64,000 nt of DNA from Cohnella laeviribosi DSM 21336. GTDB lineage: Bacteria; Bacillota; Bacilli; Paenibacillales; Paenibacillaceae. The stretch lies in contig NZ_KB899826.1 of NCBI RefSeq assembly GCF_000378425.1, forward strand, positions 1 to 64,000, given 5' to 3'. Within the stretch, counting starts at the first letter, position 1, and each line of letters starts with the position of its first letter. Below the pieces are notes generated by a model. It was not told the DNA's origin. It did not search any database and saw only the letters and a list, made by a program, of their open reading frames with translations. This document shows positions 49,979-58,720 of the stretch, in pieces. The translations under genes were made by a program, and so were the position numbers.

Positions 49979-50818
49979 TTATCCTTTTATGGAACCGGAT
50001 GTGATCCCTTCGACGATATATTTCTGCAGCAGCAGAAACATCGCCACGATCGGCGCCACGCTCATCGCCAGCCCCGCCAGCGCCAAATCCCATTGCTTCG
50101 TATATTGGCCGAAAAACCGCGTCACCGCAAGCGGTATGGTGGTCAAATCCTTGTTCGAGCCGATGATCAGCACCGGCAGCAAGTAATCGTTCCAAATCCA
50201 CAGCGCATTCAAAATCACGACCGTCACCGCAATCGGCAGCAGCAGCGGGAACACGATTTTCCAGAAAACGCCGTAGGGCGTGCAGCCGTCCGCGACCGCC
50301 GCTTCCTCGATTTCCGTCGGCACGCCTTTGATAAAACCGTGAAACAGGACGACCGACAGCGCCAGTCCGAAGCCGAGGTAACAAACGACGATGCCGGGCA
50401 GGTTGCCGCGCAATTCGAGCAGGCTCGTCACCCGGACAAGCTGCAGCATGATCGATTGGAACGGAATCGTCATCGAGGCGATGAAGCAGCCGAACAGCAT
50501 TTTGTTAAACAAGGAAGGCCGGCGCACGAGCCGGTACGCCGTCATCGAGCCGATGATGACGATGCAGGCCACGCTCGCGGCGGTGATCGCAAACGAGTTC
50601 AACAGCACCTTCGGAAACCGGATGACGTCCCACACTTTCGCGTAATTGGAGAACAGGTACGTTTTCGGCAAGGAAGCCGCGTCGACCAGAATCTCCCCCA
50701 GCGACTTGACCGAATTGACCAGCACGAAATAAAAGGGAGACAAAAACAACAGCGCAAGCACAATGCCCCCCGACTCCAGACCCAAAAGACGCAGCTTCGC
50801 GGCGCGTTCCCTGCTCAT
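49979..50818 (-). CDS. Sugar ABC transporter permease, MalG-like
   Basis: About 279 residues with six helices. The EAA loop reads EIEEAAVADGCTPYGVFWKIVFPLLLP, the ATPase-docking site. ATG 50818 overlaps the malF-like stop (TAATG). No ATP-binding gene is nearby, so a shared MsmX/MsmK-type ATPase is expected elsewhere. Confidence 0.93.
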   Translation of the reverse strand: MSRERAAKLRLLGLESGGIVLALLFLSPFYFVLVNSVKSLGEILVDAASLPKTYLFSNYAKVWDVIRFPKVLLNSFAITAASVACIVIIGSMTAYRLVRRPSLFNKMLFGCFIASMTIPFQSIMLQLVRVTSLLELRGNLPGIVVCYLGFGLALSVVLFHGFIKGVPTEIEEAAVADGCTPYGVFWKIVFPLLLPIAVTVVILNALWIWNDYLLPVLIIGSNKDLTTIPLAVTRFFGQYTKQWDLALAGLAMSVAPIVAMFLLLQKYIVEGITSGSIKG

Positions 50819-51702
50819 TAGGCCTCCACCTCCTTGCGCTTCGTCAGCCATACCTGCGTAACGGCGATGACCGACACGAACAGGAAAAACAGCATCGCCT
50901 TCGCCGTTCCGAGCCCGTAACGGTTGTTGACGAGCGCCTCCGCGTAAATGTTGTAGGCGAGCGACTGCGTCGACGTGCCCGGGCCGCCCTTGGTCAGCGA
51001 CAGGTTCAGATCGAACATCTTGAACGCGTTCGACGTGGTCAGGAACAGGCAGACGGTAATCGCCGGCATGACGAGCGGCAGCGTGACGCGGCGCACGGTT
51101 TGCCAGTAGCCCGCTCCGTCGATTTTGGCCGCTTCCTGAAGATCCTTGGGCACGCCGACCATGGCCGCAATGTAAATGATCATCATGTAGCCGGCCGTCT
51201 GCCAGACGAAGACGATGACCAACCCCCAGAACCCGGTGCCCGGCGTGCCCAGCCACGGCAGCTCGAACAGCGGCCAGCCGGTCCGTTCTCCGATCGTCTT
51301 GAAGCCCTTGGTGAAAATGAACTGCCATATAAAGCCGAGCAGGATCCCGCCGATCACGTTCGGCAAAAAGAAAATCGTGCGCAGCGCGTTCCGCGTTTTG
51401 AGCGGGCGGGTCAGAAGCAGCGCGAGCCCGAAGGCGAGCGCGTTCGCCGCCGCGACGGTCACAGCCGTGAACCGGATCGTAAACCAGAACGACTTCCAGA
51501 ATTTCTCGTCGTTCATGATCCGCTCGACATTGTCAAAACCGATCCACACGGCTTTGTCCATGTCAAGCCCGTTCCATTCCGTAAACGAATAGTAAAAGCC
51601 GAGCAGAAACGGAACGAGCACGATGAGTCCGAAGGCCGCAAGCCCCGGTCCGACGAAGATCCACTGCTGCGCCCACTCGCTTGCCCTTTTGCGCCAAGAC
51701 AT
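50818..51702 (-). CDS. Sugar ABC transporter permease, MalF-like
   Basis: 294 residues, six helices. EAA loop: LQEAAKIDGAGYWQTVRRVTLPLVMP. The first gene of the transporter unit; ATG 51702 has AAAAGGGGGC upstream. The 51703-51821 gap holds the divergent promoters for it and the sensor kinase. Confidence 0.93.
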   Translation of the reverse strand: MSWRKRASEWAQQWIFVGPGLAAFGLIVLVPFLLGFYYSFTEWNGLDMDKAVWIGFDNVERIMNDEKFWKSFWFTIRFTAVTVAAANALAFGLALLLTRPLKTRNALRTIFFLPNVIGGILLGFIWQFIFTKGFKTIGERTGWPLFELPWLGTPGTGFWGLVIVFVWQTAGYMMIIYIAAMVGVPKDLQEAAKIDGAGYWQTVRRVTLPLVMPAITVCLFLTTSNAFKMFDLNLSLTKGGPGTSTQSLAYNIYAEALVNNRYGLGTAKAMLFFLFVSVIAVTQVWLTKRKEVEA

Positions 51703-51821
51703 GCCCTAGCCCCCTTTTCATCCTTGCGATTTACCTAAAATATAAAGACATATTGTTTTTTGAACCACCGATAGATATGATGGGTTTGGTGTAATATATT
51801 GACCTGAGGGGAGACGCCGAC

Positions 51822-53663
51822 ATGCCGGGAACGAGCATCCGCAAGAAGCTGATGGGGCTGCTGCTGGCGGCCACGATCATTCCGATTGCCCTTTCCATGT
51901 TTCTTTCGGACTATTACATCAAGGATGCCGTCACACGCAAGTCCATCCGGGACAATCGGACACTGTTGGCATTGGGCAAAACCAACATTTTGAACTACAC
52001 GGACAATATCAACCGCATTTCGCTCGCCGCATACCATTCCGTCAATTCGCCCGCCTCCTTGTTCGCGATGATCGAGAAAGGGGCAAGCCCCCACATCGAT
52101 CCGCAAGCGTTCGATCTGGCCAACCGGACGACGATCTACGCCCACCTGCTGAACATGTACCAGTCGCTCAAGGAAATTCACCAGATTCACCTGCAAATCG
52201 CCGGCGGCCATCGCCTTTCGTATTTGCTCGCCCGCGGTTTTTTCCGGGGAGGAACGGAGAGCGGGATCAACTGGCCCGCAGAGCGCCTGTCCGATCCGAA
52301 GCCGTTCATGGAAGCGTCGCACGCAAGCGGCCATTACGAGCTGGATTGGAACCGCAAAATTCCCCAGGCGGATGTCGTCACGCTGCGCAGGCCGATCATC
52401 CGCACGCCCAGCGACGAAATCATCGGCTACTTGTCCATCGACGTCAAGACGAACGAGCTGGCCGCCATCTGCCGCAAGCTCGCGCTGTCCGGGCAGGAGA
52501 CGCTATACCTGATCGACCGCGGCGGCCGTATCGTCTGCGCCGAGAACGCCGATCCCGAAAGCGCCGTGCTCGAGGCTCCGTGGGCGGCCAGCCTGCTCGC
52601 CTCGTCCGGCGAAAGCGGGACCCTCAAATGGAAGGACAAAGCCTTTTCCGGCATCGTCGTCTACGACACGCTCCGCACGCCCTATATGGACTGGATCGTC
52701 GTCAAGCAGCTTCCCTATTCCTACCTCTACCAGAATGCGCAAGGAATCCGTGCGATCAACACGGGCATTCTCGCGTTTTTTCTCGTCGTCGTCGTCATCG
52801 CCACCTTGTTCATCTCGTTCCGGTTCACGAAGCCGATCCGGCGGCTCATCCAGCATATCAGCCAAGTGCAGACAGGCAATCTGAACGTCTCCGTTCCGGT
52901 CCGAAGCAACGACGAAATCGGCATTCTCGCACGGCGGTTCAATGCGATGATTGCGACGATCAACGACCTGATCAACCGGGAATACAAGCTGGAACTCGCC
53001 AACAAAACGAATCAGCTCAAAGCGATGCAAGCGCAGATCAATCCCCACTTCCTCTACAACGCGCTGCAATCGATCGGAACGCTGGCGCTTCAGTCGGGCG
53101 CGCCGAAGGTGTATTCGCTCATCAATGCCGTGGCGAAAATGATGCGCTACAACATGAGCGCAAGCGAGACGGTCGTGCCGCTCGGCGCCGAGCTGAAGCA
53201 CGCCAAAGCGTTTCTGGAGCTGCAGCAGCAGCGGTTCGGGGAGAAGCTTGACGTGCTTTACGAGCTCGATCCGGCATCCCTTGACGCGCTCGTCCCCAAG
53301 ATGCTGCTGCAGCCGATCTTGGAAAACGTGTTCAAGCACGGCTGCGAGCCGCAGGGAGGCCGCATGGAAATCAGGCTGCGCACGCGGATCGAGGCGGACG
53401 GAAGGCTCTCCGTCACGGTGAAGGACAACGGCGCCGGCATGGAGCCGGCGAAGCTCGACGAGCTGCGGCAGCGCCTGTTCCGCACGGCCCATTCCGGCAT
53501 CTGGCTGGACGGGAGGGAACATATCGGGCTGAGCAACGTATGGATGCGGCTGAAGCTGTACTTTGGCGAGGCCGCGGAGATGGCGATCGAGTCCCCGCCG
53601 TCCGGGGGATTTGCCGTCTCGCTCGCGATTCCGGTTACGCATTCGGGGGAGGTGAAGCCATGA
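51822..53663 (+). CDS. YesM-type sensor histidine kinase
   Basis: 613 residues. TM1 (about 10-30), an extracytoplasmic dCache-like sensor (about 31-295), TM2 (about 300-325), HAMP (about 325-378), a His_kinase domain with QINPHFLYN (His409) and HATPase_c (about 500-605, PILENVFKHG, DNGAGM). This class senses sugars with a partner binding protein. ATG 51822 has GAGGGGAG. It is divergent from malF and overlaps the response-regulator start (ATGA). Confidence 0.93.
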   Translation: MPGTSIRKKLMGLLLAATIIPIALSMFLSDYYIKDAVTRKSIRDNRTLLALGKTNILNYTDNINRISLAAYHSVNSPASLFAMIEKGASPHIDPQAFDLANRTTIYAHLLNMYQSLKEIHQIHLQIAGGHRLSYLLARGFFRGGTESGINWPAERLSDPKPFMEASHASGHYELDWNRKIPQADVVTLRRPIIRTPSDEIIGYLSIDVKTNELAAICRKLALSGQETLYLIDRGGRIVCAENADPESAVLEAPWAASLLASSGESGTLKWKDKAFSGIVVYDTLRTPYMDWIVVKQLPYSYLYQNAQGIRAINTGILAFFLVVVVIATLFISFRFTKPIRRLIQHISQVQTGNLNVSVPVRSNDEIGILARRFNAMIATINDLINREYKLELANKTNQLKAMQAQINPHFLYNALQSIGTLALQSGAPKVYSLINAVAKMMRYNMSASETVVPLGAELKHAKAFLELQQQRFGEKLDVLYELDPASLDALVPKMLLQPILENVFKHGCEPQGGRMEIRLRTRIEADGRLSVTVKDNGAGMEPAKLDELRQRLFRTAHSGIWLDGREHIGLSNVWMRLKLYFGEAAEMAIESPPSGGFAVSLAIPVTHSGEVKP

Positions 53664-55312
53664 AGGTGTTGATTGTGGACGACGAGCGGCACGTTCGCGA
53701 AGCGGTGAAAATGCTGGTCGACTGGCCGGCGTTCGGCATCGGCGAAATCGTCGAGGCGGACAACGGCGACGAGGCGATCCGGCTGATCGGGGAGAAGCGG
53801 CCGGACATCGTCATTACGGACATGAAAATGCCGGTCCGGGACGGCTGCGACCTGCTTCGCTGGATTCAGGAAAGCGGGCATCCCGTCCGCCGGATCGTCA
53901 TCAGCGGGCACGACGATTTCGATCTCGTGCGCAGTACGATGAAATACGGCGGGCAGGATTATTTGCTCAAGCCGATCGACCAGGAGGAGCTTGCCGAAGC
54001 GCTGCGCAAGGCGGTCGACGAGCTGCGCCGGGAAGAGCGGGACCGGCTGCTCAGCTGCAAGCGCAGCATGGAGATGAACCGGTTCAAGCCGGCGTACTGG
54101 GATCGGATGTTTTCCAGCCTCGTGTCGGAGCCGGGCGCTTACGCGGCGGCGAGCGACATGCTGAAGGAGGAATTCGGGCTCAAAGCCGGCGACCGCTGCC
54201 AAGTCGTCGTCATGAGCGCGCTGTCGGCGGCCCCGGCCGTTCTGGAGAAATACGAGCGGAACCGCGATCTGCTGTTTTTCTCGCTGGCCAACGTGTGCAA
54301 CGAGTTTTTGCGGCCGGACAATCTCGGGTTCGCCTGCCGGCATTGGAGCAGCGAAGACGAACTGCTGATCTTTTATTGGAACCGGTTCGCGGAGCTGCAG
54401 AGCCTGCTTGTCCGGATCAACGACGGGCTTGAGCTGGCGCTGGGCAGCCGCTTCGACTTCGGGATCGGCCCGGCGGCCGACTTTCCGCAAGGCGCCGGCG
54501 ATTCCTACGCCGCGGCGCGTGCGGCGCTTCGGCAGCGGAACCTGCTCGAGCGGCGGACGCGGTATTTCGGGCCCGGCGAGCCGCCGAAGCCGGCTGTGGC
54601 CGCGCCGCAGGCGACGGATTACGAGGAGCGCTTCCGAATTGCGCTGCTGAGCCGCAGCGAGGCCGAAATCCGGGCTGCCGTCGCGGACTGGATGCGGGCG
54701 GTGGCGGGCCTTCCTGTCATTACGCCGGAGCAGCTGGACCTGTGGCGAATGCAGTTTCAGGCGATGCAATCGCGCTGGGCGCGCGATCTGCCCGGAGGCG
54801 GCCGGGAAGGCGGAACCCTTGGCCGGGAGCCGGAAGAGACCGCATCTTCGGGGCCGTATCGGGATCCGGCGCATGGAGCCGCGCCGTTTACGTTCCCGCT
54901 GGACGCGGAAGGACGGCTGTCCTTGTCTTTGTGGGAACAGGAGCTGAACGCGCGGCTCGCCGCTCTCGCCGCGGCATGGGGCGGCGAGCGGCAGAAGGAC
55001 AACAACATGATGCGCGAAATCGCCAGGTACATCGAGCAAAACTACAACCGGGAATTGACGCTGCAGGAGATCGCCGGACAGTTCCATCTCAGCCGGGAAT
55101 ACATCTCGCGGAGGTTCAAGCAGGAATTCGGGGAGAACCTGTCCGACTTCCTCGAACGCATCCGGATCGGGAAAGCGAAGCGGCTGCTGCGCAATCCCGC
55201 GTTGCGGATCGCCGAGGTGGCGAACATGGTCGGCTATGCGGACGAAAAATACTTCAGCAAAGTGTTCAAGAAGCTGGAGGGGCAATCGCCCAACCGGTAC
55301 CGCAAAGGCTGA
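53660..55312 (+). CDS. YesN-type response regulator with AraC output domain
   Basis: 550 residues. Receiver (about 1-120: VLIVDDE, phospho-acceptor Asp54 in DIVITDMKMP, YLLKPID), a long central region and a C-terminal AraC double HTH (about 450-548: TLQEIAGQFHLSREYISRRFKQE, RIAEVANMVGYADEKYFSKVFKK). It is the probable activator of the adjacent ABC transporter. ATG 53660 overlaps the kinase stop. Confidence 0.93.
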   Translation: MKVLIVDDERHVREAVKMLVDWPAFGIGEIVEADNGDEAIRLIGEKRPDIVITDMKMPVRDGCDLLRWIQESGHPVRRIVISGHDDFDLVRSTMKYGGQDYLLKPIDQEELAEALRKAVDELRREERDRLLSCKRSMEMNRFKPAYWDRMFSSLVSEPGAYAAASDMLKEEFGLKAGDRCQVVVMSALSAAPAVLEKYERNRDLLFFSLANVCNEFLRPDNLGFACRHWSSEDELLIFYWNRFAELQSLLVRINDGLELALGSRFDFGIGPAADFPQGAGDSYAAARAALRQRNLLERRTRYFGPGEPPKPAVAAPQATDYEERFRIALLSRSEAEIRAAVADWMRAVAGLPVITPEQLDLWRMQFQAMQSRWARDLPGGGREGGTLGREPEETASSGPYRDPAHGAAPFTFPLDAEGRLSLSLWEQELNARLAALAAAWGGERQKDNNMMREIARYIEQNYNRELTLQEIAGQFHLSREYISRRFKQEFGENLSDFLERIRIGKAKRLLRNPALRIAEVANMVGYADEKYFSKVFKKLEGQSPNRYRKG

Positions 55313-55361
55313 GCGGCATGCCCGGATGGGCCGGCTTGTCCGCAAAAGCGTGCGGAAGCGG

Positions 55362-55401
55362 CCGGAGGAGGGGCCTTCATCGTGAAGGCACCCTCCTCCG
55401 G
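55362..55401. terminator. Long hairpin between convergent genes
   Basis: CCGGAGGAGGGGCCTTCA pairs with TGAAGGCACCCTCCTCCGG around a TCG loop, about 18 bp with a small bulge. No U-tract on either side, so function as a terminator is uncertain. Confidence 0.5.
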
Positions 55402-55413
55402 TTGCGCCGGGCT

Positions 55414-56097
55414 TCAGCCGGCCGCTTCGTTCCCGCTTTCCGGCGGGCCGAGACGGTCGATCCAGCTGCCGAGCGGCTGCTCGGCAAGCGAAGAAATGAC
55501 GAGATCGGCCTCGGAGAAATCCATGCCCGCCGTCAGCGGATTCGGCACGGCGACGCCGTACAGGCCGGCGGCTTTGGCGGCGCGAAGCCCGTTGAACGAG
55601 TCCTCGATCGCGACCGCCTCGCGGCCTTGGACGCCGAGCGACGCGAGCGCAAGAAGGTACAGCGCCGGATCGGGCTTCACCTTCCGCACCTCGTCGGCGG
55701 TATGGATCGCGTCGAAATAAGGCAGCAGCCCGAACGCCTTCAGATGCGGCTCCACCGAGCGGCGATACGAGCTTGTGGCCAGGCCGATGCGCAAGCCGCG
55801 GCGCTTGGCCTCTTCCAGCGCCGCCGCCACGCCCGGCCGCAGCTCGACCTTCTTCACCCGCTCGGCGAAGATTTCGTTGTACCGCTGTTCCAACGCGCGG
55901 CGGTCGATCGGCTGTCCGGTCAGCGACTCCAGATCGTCATAGGGATCGTACGCCCCCCAGGTGCCGATGCCGAGCGCCCATTTTTCCAGCTTCAGCTCCG
56001 CCCCGTATTCCGAGAAAATGTCGCGAAAAACATCGTAAGCAACGGACTCGGTGTCCAGAATCGTCCCGTCAAAGTCAAACACGACAGCTTTGATCAA
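55414..56097 (-). CDS. HAD-superfamily hydrolase, beta-phosphoglucomutase/phosphatase-like
   Basis: About 227 residues, HAD subfamily IA. Motif I VFDFDGTILDTE, motif II ATSSYRR, Lys and motif III VRKVKPDPALYLLAL, motif IV AIEDSFNGLRAA. The substrate is unknown; similar proteins act on phosphosugars. TTG 56097 is preferred (GGGAGAGGGAACC upstream) over the longer starts at 56127 and 56142. Convergent with the response-regulator gene. Confidence 0.9.
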   Translation of the reverse strand: MIKAVVFDFDGTILDTESVAYDVFRDIFSEYGAELKLEKWALGIGTWGAYDPYDDLESLTGQPIDRRALEQRYNEIFAERVKKVELRPGVAAALEEAKRRGLRIGLATSSYRRSVEPHLKAFGLLPYFDAIHTADEVRKVKPDPALYLLALASLGVQGREAVAIEDSFNGLRAAKAAGLYGVAVPNPLTAGMDFSEADLVISSLAEQPLGSWIDRLGPPESGNEAAG

Positions 56098-56157
56098 TGG
56101 TTCCCTCTCCCTCTCTCTGATCGGCATGGCAACGGCTTCCAACCTCGAACGGGGCGT

Positions 56158-56523
56158 TCAGCGCAGCTCGTCTGCCGGCTTCCCGCGGATGCCCCAATGG
56201 CCTCGCGGCACTTCGAAGAGCATGATTTCCAGGTCGTTCTCCGTCAACCCGCACGCTCCCGCTTCTTCGTAAAGCAGCCGGATCAGGTTTTTTTTCGTTT
56301 CCGCCGAACGGCCTTCAAGCAGCATAATCTCCACGATCGTGTAATGCTCGGACCGGTCCGCGGGGAAGACGAACTCCGCCTTGTCCAGACCGATAAAACG
56401 TTGGAACCGTTTCTCCTCGGGGATGCCCAACGCCTTGGTCAGACAGGAATGAATAATGTCCGACAACGTCTCCCGCACCGCTCCGAGCCGCTCGCGAATG
56501 CCGTAAATTTTTACCTGAACCAT
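56158..56523 (-). CDS. Tautomerase-family protein lacking Pro1
   Basis: 121 residues, MIF/4-OT-like. The family core SEHYTIVEIMLLEGRSAETKKNLIRLLY and the C-terminal WGIRGKPADEL are as in Firmicute tautomerase family proteins. The usual N-terminal MP- is MVQVKIYG here, so the catalytic Pro1 is missing; it may have another role. ATG 56523 has AGAGGTGG upstream. It lies 60 nt upstream of the HAD gene start. Confidence 0.82.
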   Translation of the reverse strand: MVQVKIYGIRERLGAVRETLSDIIHSCLTKALGIPEEKRFQRFIGLDKAEFVFPADRSEHYTIVEIMLLEGRSAETKKNLIRLLYEEAGACGLTENDLEIMLFEVPRGHWGIRGKPADELR

Positions 56524-56777
56524 ATGGCTGCCACCTCTCTCTCTTTGTCCTATCCAATATCCGCTTCTATCGTATCATGATTTGCACGGAAATTCATTTT
56601 TCCTCGGGCAGGCAAAGCTTTCCGCTTCAAAGCATTTTCATGCCAATTAGCAGCGTACAGGTTTTTTTCCAAAATGGAACATATGTTTTGTAGGAATTGG
56701 TCGCTTTTTGGCGAACCCATTATGTATTGGGTATAAAGAATGGTCTCTTAGTCCTTTCGACTGGTACGATCAAACCG

Positions 56778-56862
56778 AAAATCGCAAACCTTTTGAAAAA
56801 AAGGGACGCAAAACCTATGGGCCTAAGGACTTAGTCTATGGCAGCCGGGTTACCGAAATTGA
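56778..56862 (+). ncRNA. c-di-GMP-I (GEMM) riboswitch
   Basis: The aptamer landmarks occur in order: GCAAACC, then GGGACGCAAAACC, GGGCCTAAGG, ATGGCAGCCGGGTTACCGA. They match the c-di-GMP-I consensus, with the tetraloop-receptor and ligand-binding G/C positions. It ends about 20 nt before the EAL gene's SD, so translational control is likely; I see no terminator. A possible promoter (TTGGCG / TATAAA, 18-nt spacer) lies at about 56714-56743. The 56524-56705 part of the gap has only an AACATATGTT palindrome at 56679-56688. Confidence 0.9.
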
Positions 56863-56884
56863 CGATCATAAGAAAGGAAAACTC

Positions 56885-57634
56885 ATGGCTACAATGGAAA
56901 AAATCATTGCGCAGCAGGATGTTTATCACGTGTTCCAGCCGGTGATGCGCCTTGCCGACCGGTCCGTGCTCGGGTATGAGGCGCTCATCCGATCCGACGC
57001 CGTAAGCACACCCGACTTGCTGTTCAAAGCCGCGGCGGAGCAGAACCGGCTGTTCGAACTGGATGTCCTGTCCATCACCAGCGCCATTGCCGCCTATTTC
57101 GCCAGCCCAAAAAGGAGGGAATCCGGCGAATATCTGTTTCTCAACGTCTTTCCGTCATCCCTGGCAAACGAAGCGTTCCCGCGTTTTGTCGAAAAGACCT
57201 TGCGGGAACACAAGGCGTGTGCCCGTCGAATCGTATTTGAAATCAACGAGTCGAAGTCGCAGGCGGACAGCTGGGACGACGCGAGCTTTGCCCGCAACCT
57301 CCGATGGCTTCGCGAGCTCGATTGCCTGGTGGCGTTCGACGATGTGGGAGAAGGCGCGATTACGTTAAGGAAAATTGTCGAGATATCGCCGGATTTCATC
57401 AAACTGGACCGATTTTTCGGCCAAAATTTGTTCGCCAGCGAGAAGAAGCAGAAGATGCTGAAATTTTTCGCGGATTATTGCAAGGACGAAGCTATGCTGA
57501 TACTGGAGGGAATTGAAGAATTAGACGACCTGCTCAAGGCGCAGCATCTGGGAGTCACGCTGGGACAGGGCTTTCTGTTGTCCAGGCCGCGGCATCTGGC
57601 GGAACTGTTCGAGGAAAACGAAGTCGCCACTTGA
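56885..57634 (+). CDS. EAL-domain c-di-GMP phosphodiesterase under riboswitch
   Basis: 249 residues, a stand-alone EAL domain. Catalytic motifs look complete: YEALIR (EAL), LNVFPSS, FEINES, FDDVGEG, FIKLDR, LEGIEE and LGQGFLLSRP. ATG 56885 has AAAGGAAAAC upstream; the ORF upstream is the riboswitch read through. Control of a c-di-GMP hydrolase by a c-di-GMP riboswitch predicts a feedback loop. Confidence 0.9.
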   Translation: MATMEKIIAQQDVYHVFQPVMRLADRSVLGYEALIRSDAVSTPDLLFKAAAEQNRLFELDVLSITSAIAAYFASPKRRESGEYLFLNVFPSSLANEAFPRFVEKTLREHKACARRIVFEINESKSQADSWDDASFARNLRWLRELDCLVAFDDVGEGAITLRKIVEISPDFIKLDRFFGQNLFASEKKQKMLKFFADYCKDEAMLILEGIEELDDLLKAQHLGVTLGQGFLLSRPRHLAELFEENEVAT

Positions 57635-57761
57635 CTTCCGGATTCGAAGGGCCGTCATGGTCTTCATCCGGGATTTTGCCGGCTGGGCATGCGCTTGCCT
57701 TCCGTTTACAATAGAAGGATAACGCAGGCAATGATGCGATGATAAACGGGAGGTTATGCGA

Positions 57762-58715
57762 GTGCGCACGCTGATCGGCATGTTCGGTTTTACGCCGGAG
57801 CAGGAGAAGCAAATCCGAAGCGCCGTTCCCGGCTGGAACGTCGTCTTCGGCAAGCCCAAAGAGCTCGATCCCGCTCTGTTCCGGGAAGCGGAGGTGATTT
57901 GCGGTTGGGCGAAGGAAGCGGAAGCGGAGGCGCTCAGGCCGGATGCCAAGCTGCGCTGGGTGCAGGCCGGATCGGCGGGGATCGACTATTTGCCGCTGGG
58001 GAAGCTGGAGGAAAAGGGCGTTGTCGTGACCGACGCGAGCGGTGTTCATCCGGTGCCGATGGCCGAAACGGTGTTCGCGATGCTGCTCGCGTTCGGGCGC
58101 AAGCTGCATCGGGCGATCCGGCTGCAGGCGGAGCGCCGGTGGGATCACTCGGACGCGTACGGGGAGCTGCGCGGCAAGACGATCGGCATCGTCGGGGCGG
58201 GCGAGATCGGCGCGGAGGTGGCGCGGCTCGCGCAGGCATTCGGCATGCGCGTGCTCGGCGTGCGGAGGTCGGGCCGTCCCGCTCCCCACGTGGACCGAAT
58301 GTTTGCGCCGGAAGGGCTCGACGAGGTCGTGTCGGCGAGCGATGTGATCGTCAATATCCTGCCGCATACGAAAGAGACGGTTCGCCTGTTCGACGCCGGG
58401 CGGTTCGCCCGCATGAAGCCGACCGCCTTCTTCATCAACGTCGGGCGCGGATCGGCGGTCGACACGGCCGCGTTGACGGAAGCGCTGCGTCAGGGACGGA
58501 TCGCGGGCGCCGGCCTGGACGTGTTCGAAGAGGAGCCGCTGCCCGAAGACCATCCGCTATGGGGGATAGACAACGTCATCATCACCCCCCATATCGGCGG
58601 CGCGACGGAACGGTACAAGGAGCGGTTGGCGGAGCTGTTTGCCGCCAATCTGCGGGCATACGTCGCAACCGGGCGGCCCGCCCGGAACGTCGTCGACTAC
58701 CGTCTGAACTATTGA
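57762..58715 (+). CDS. D-2-hydroxyacid dehydrogenase family protein
   Basis: About 317 residues. Rossmann motif GIVGAGEIGAEVARL, catalytic Arg in NVGRGSAVD, Glu in GLDVFEEEPL and His in ITPHIGG. Family substrates are 2-keto acids such as glyoxylate or hydroxypyruvate; specificity is not evident. GTG 57762 is favoured (GGGAGG 8 nt upstream); ATG 57756 is only 2 nt from that site. Convergent with the DUF2264 gene. Confidence 0.9.
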   Translation: MRTLIGMFGFTPEQEKQIRSAVPGWNVVFGKPKELDPALFREAEVICGWAKEAEAEALRPDAKLRWVQAGSAGIDYLPLGKLEEKGVVVTDASGVHPVPMAETVFAMLLAFGRKLHRAIRLQAERRWDHSDAYGELRGKTIGIVGAGEIGAEVARLAQAFGMRVLGVRRSGRPAPHVDRMFAPEGLDEVVSASDVIVNILPHTKETVRLFDAGRFARMKPTAFFINVGRGSAVDTAALTEALRQGRIAGAGLDVFEEEPLPEDHPLWGIDNVIITPHIGGATERYKERLAELFAANLRAYVATGRPARNVVDYRLNY

Positions 58716-58720
58716 GCCTC

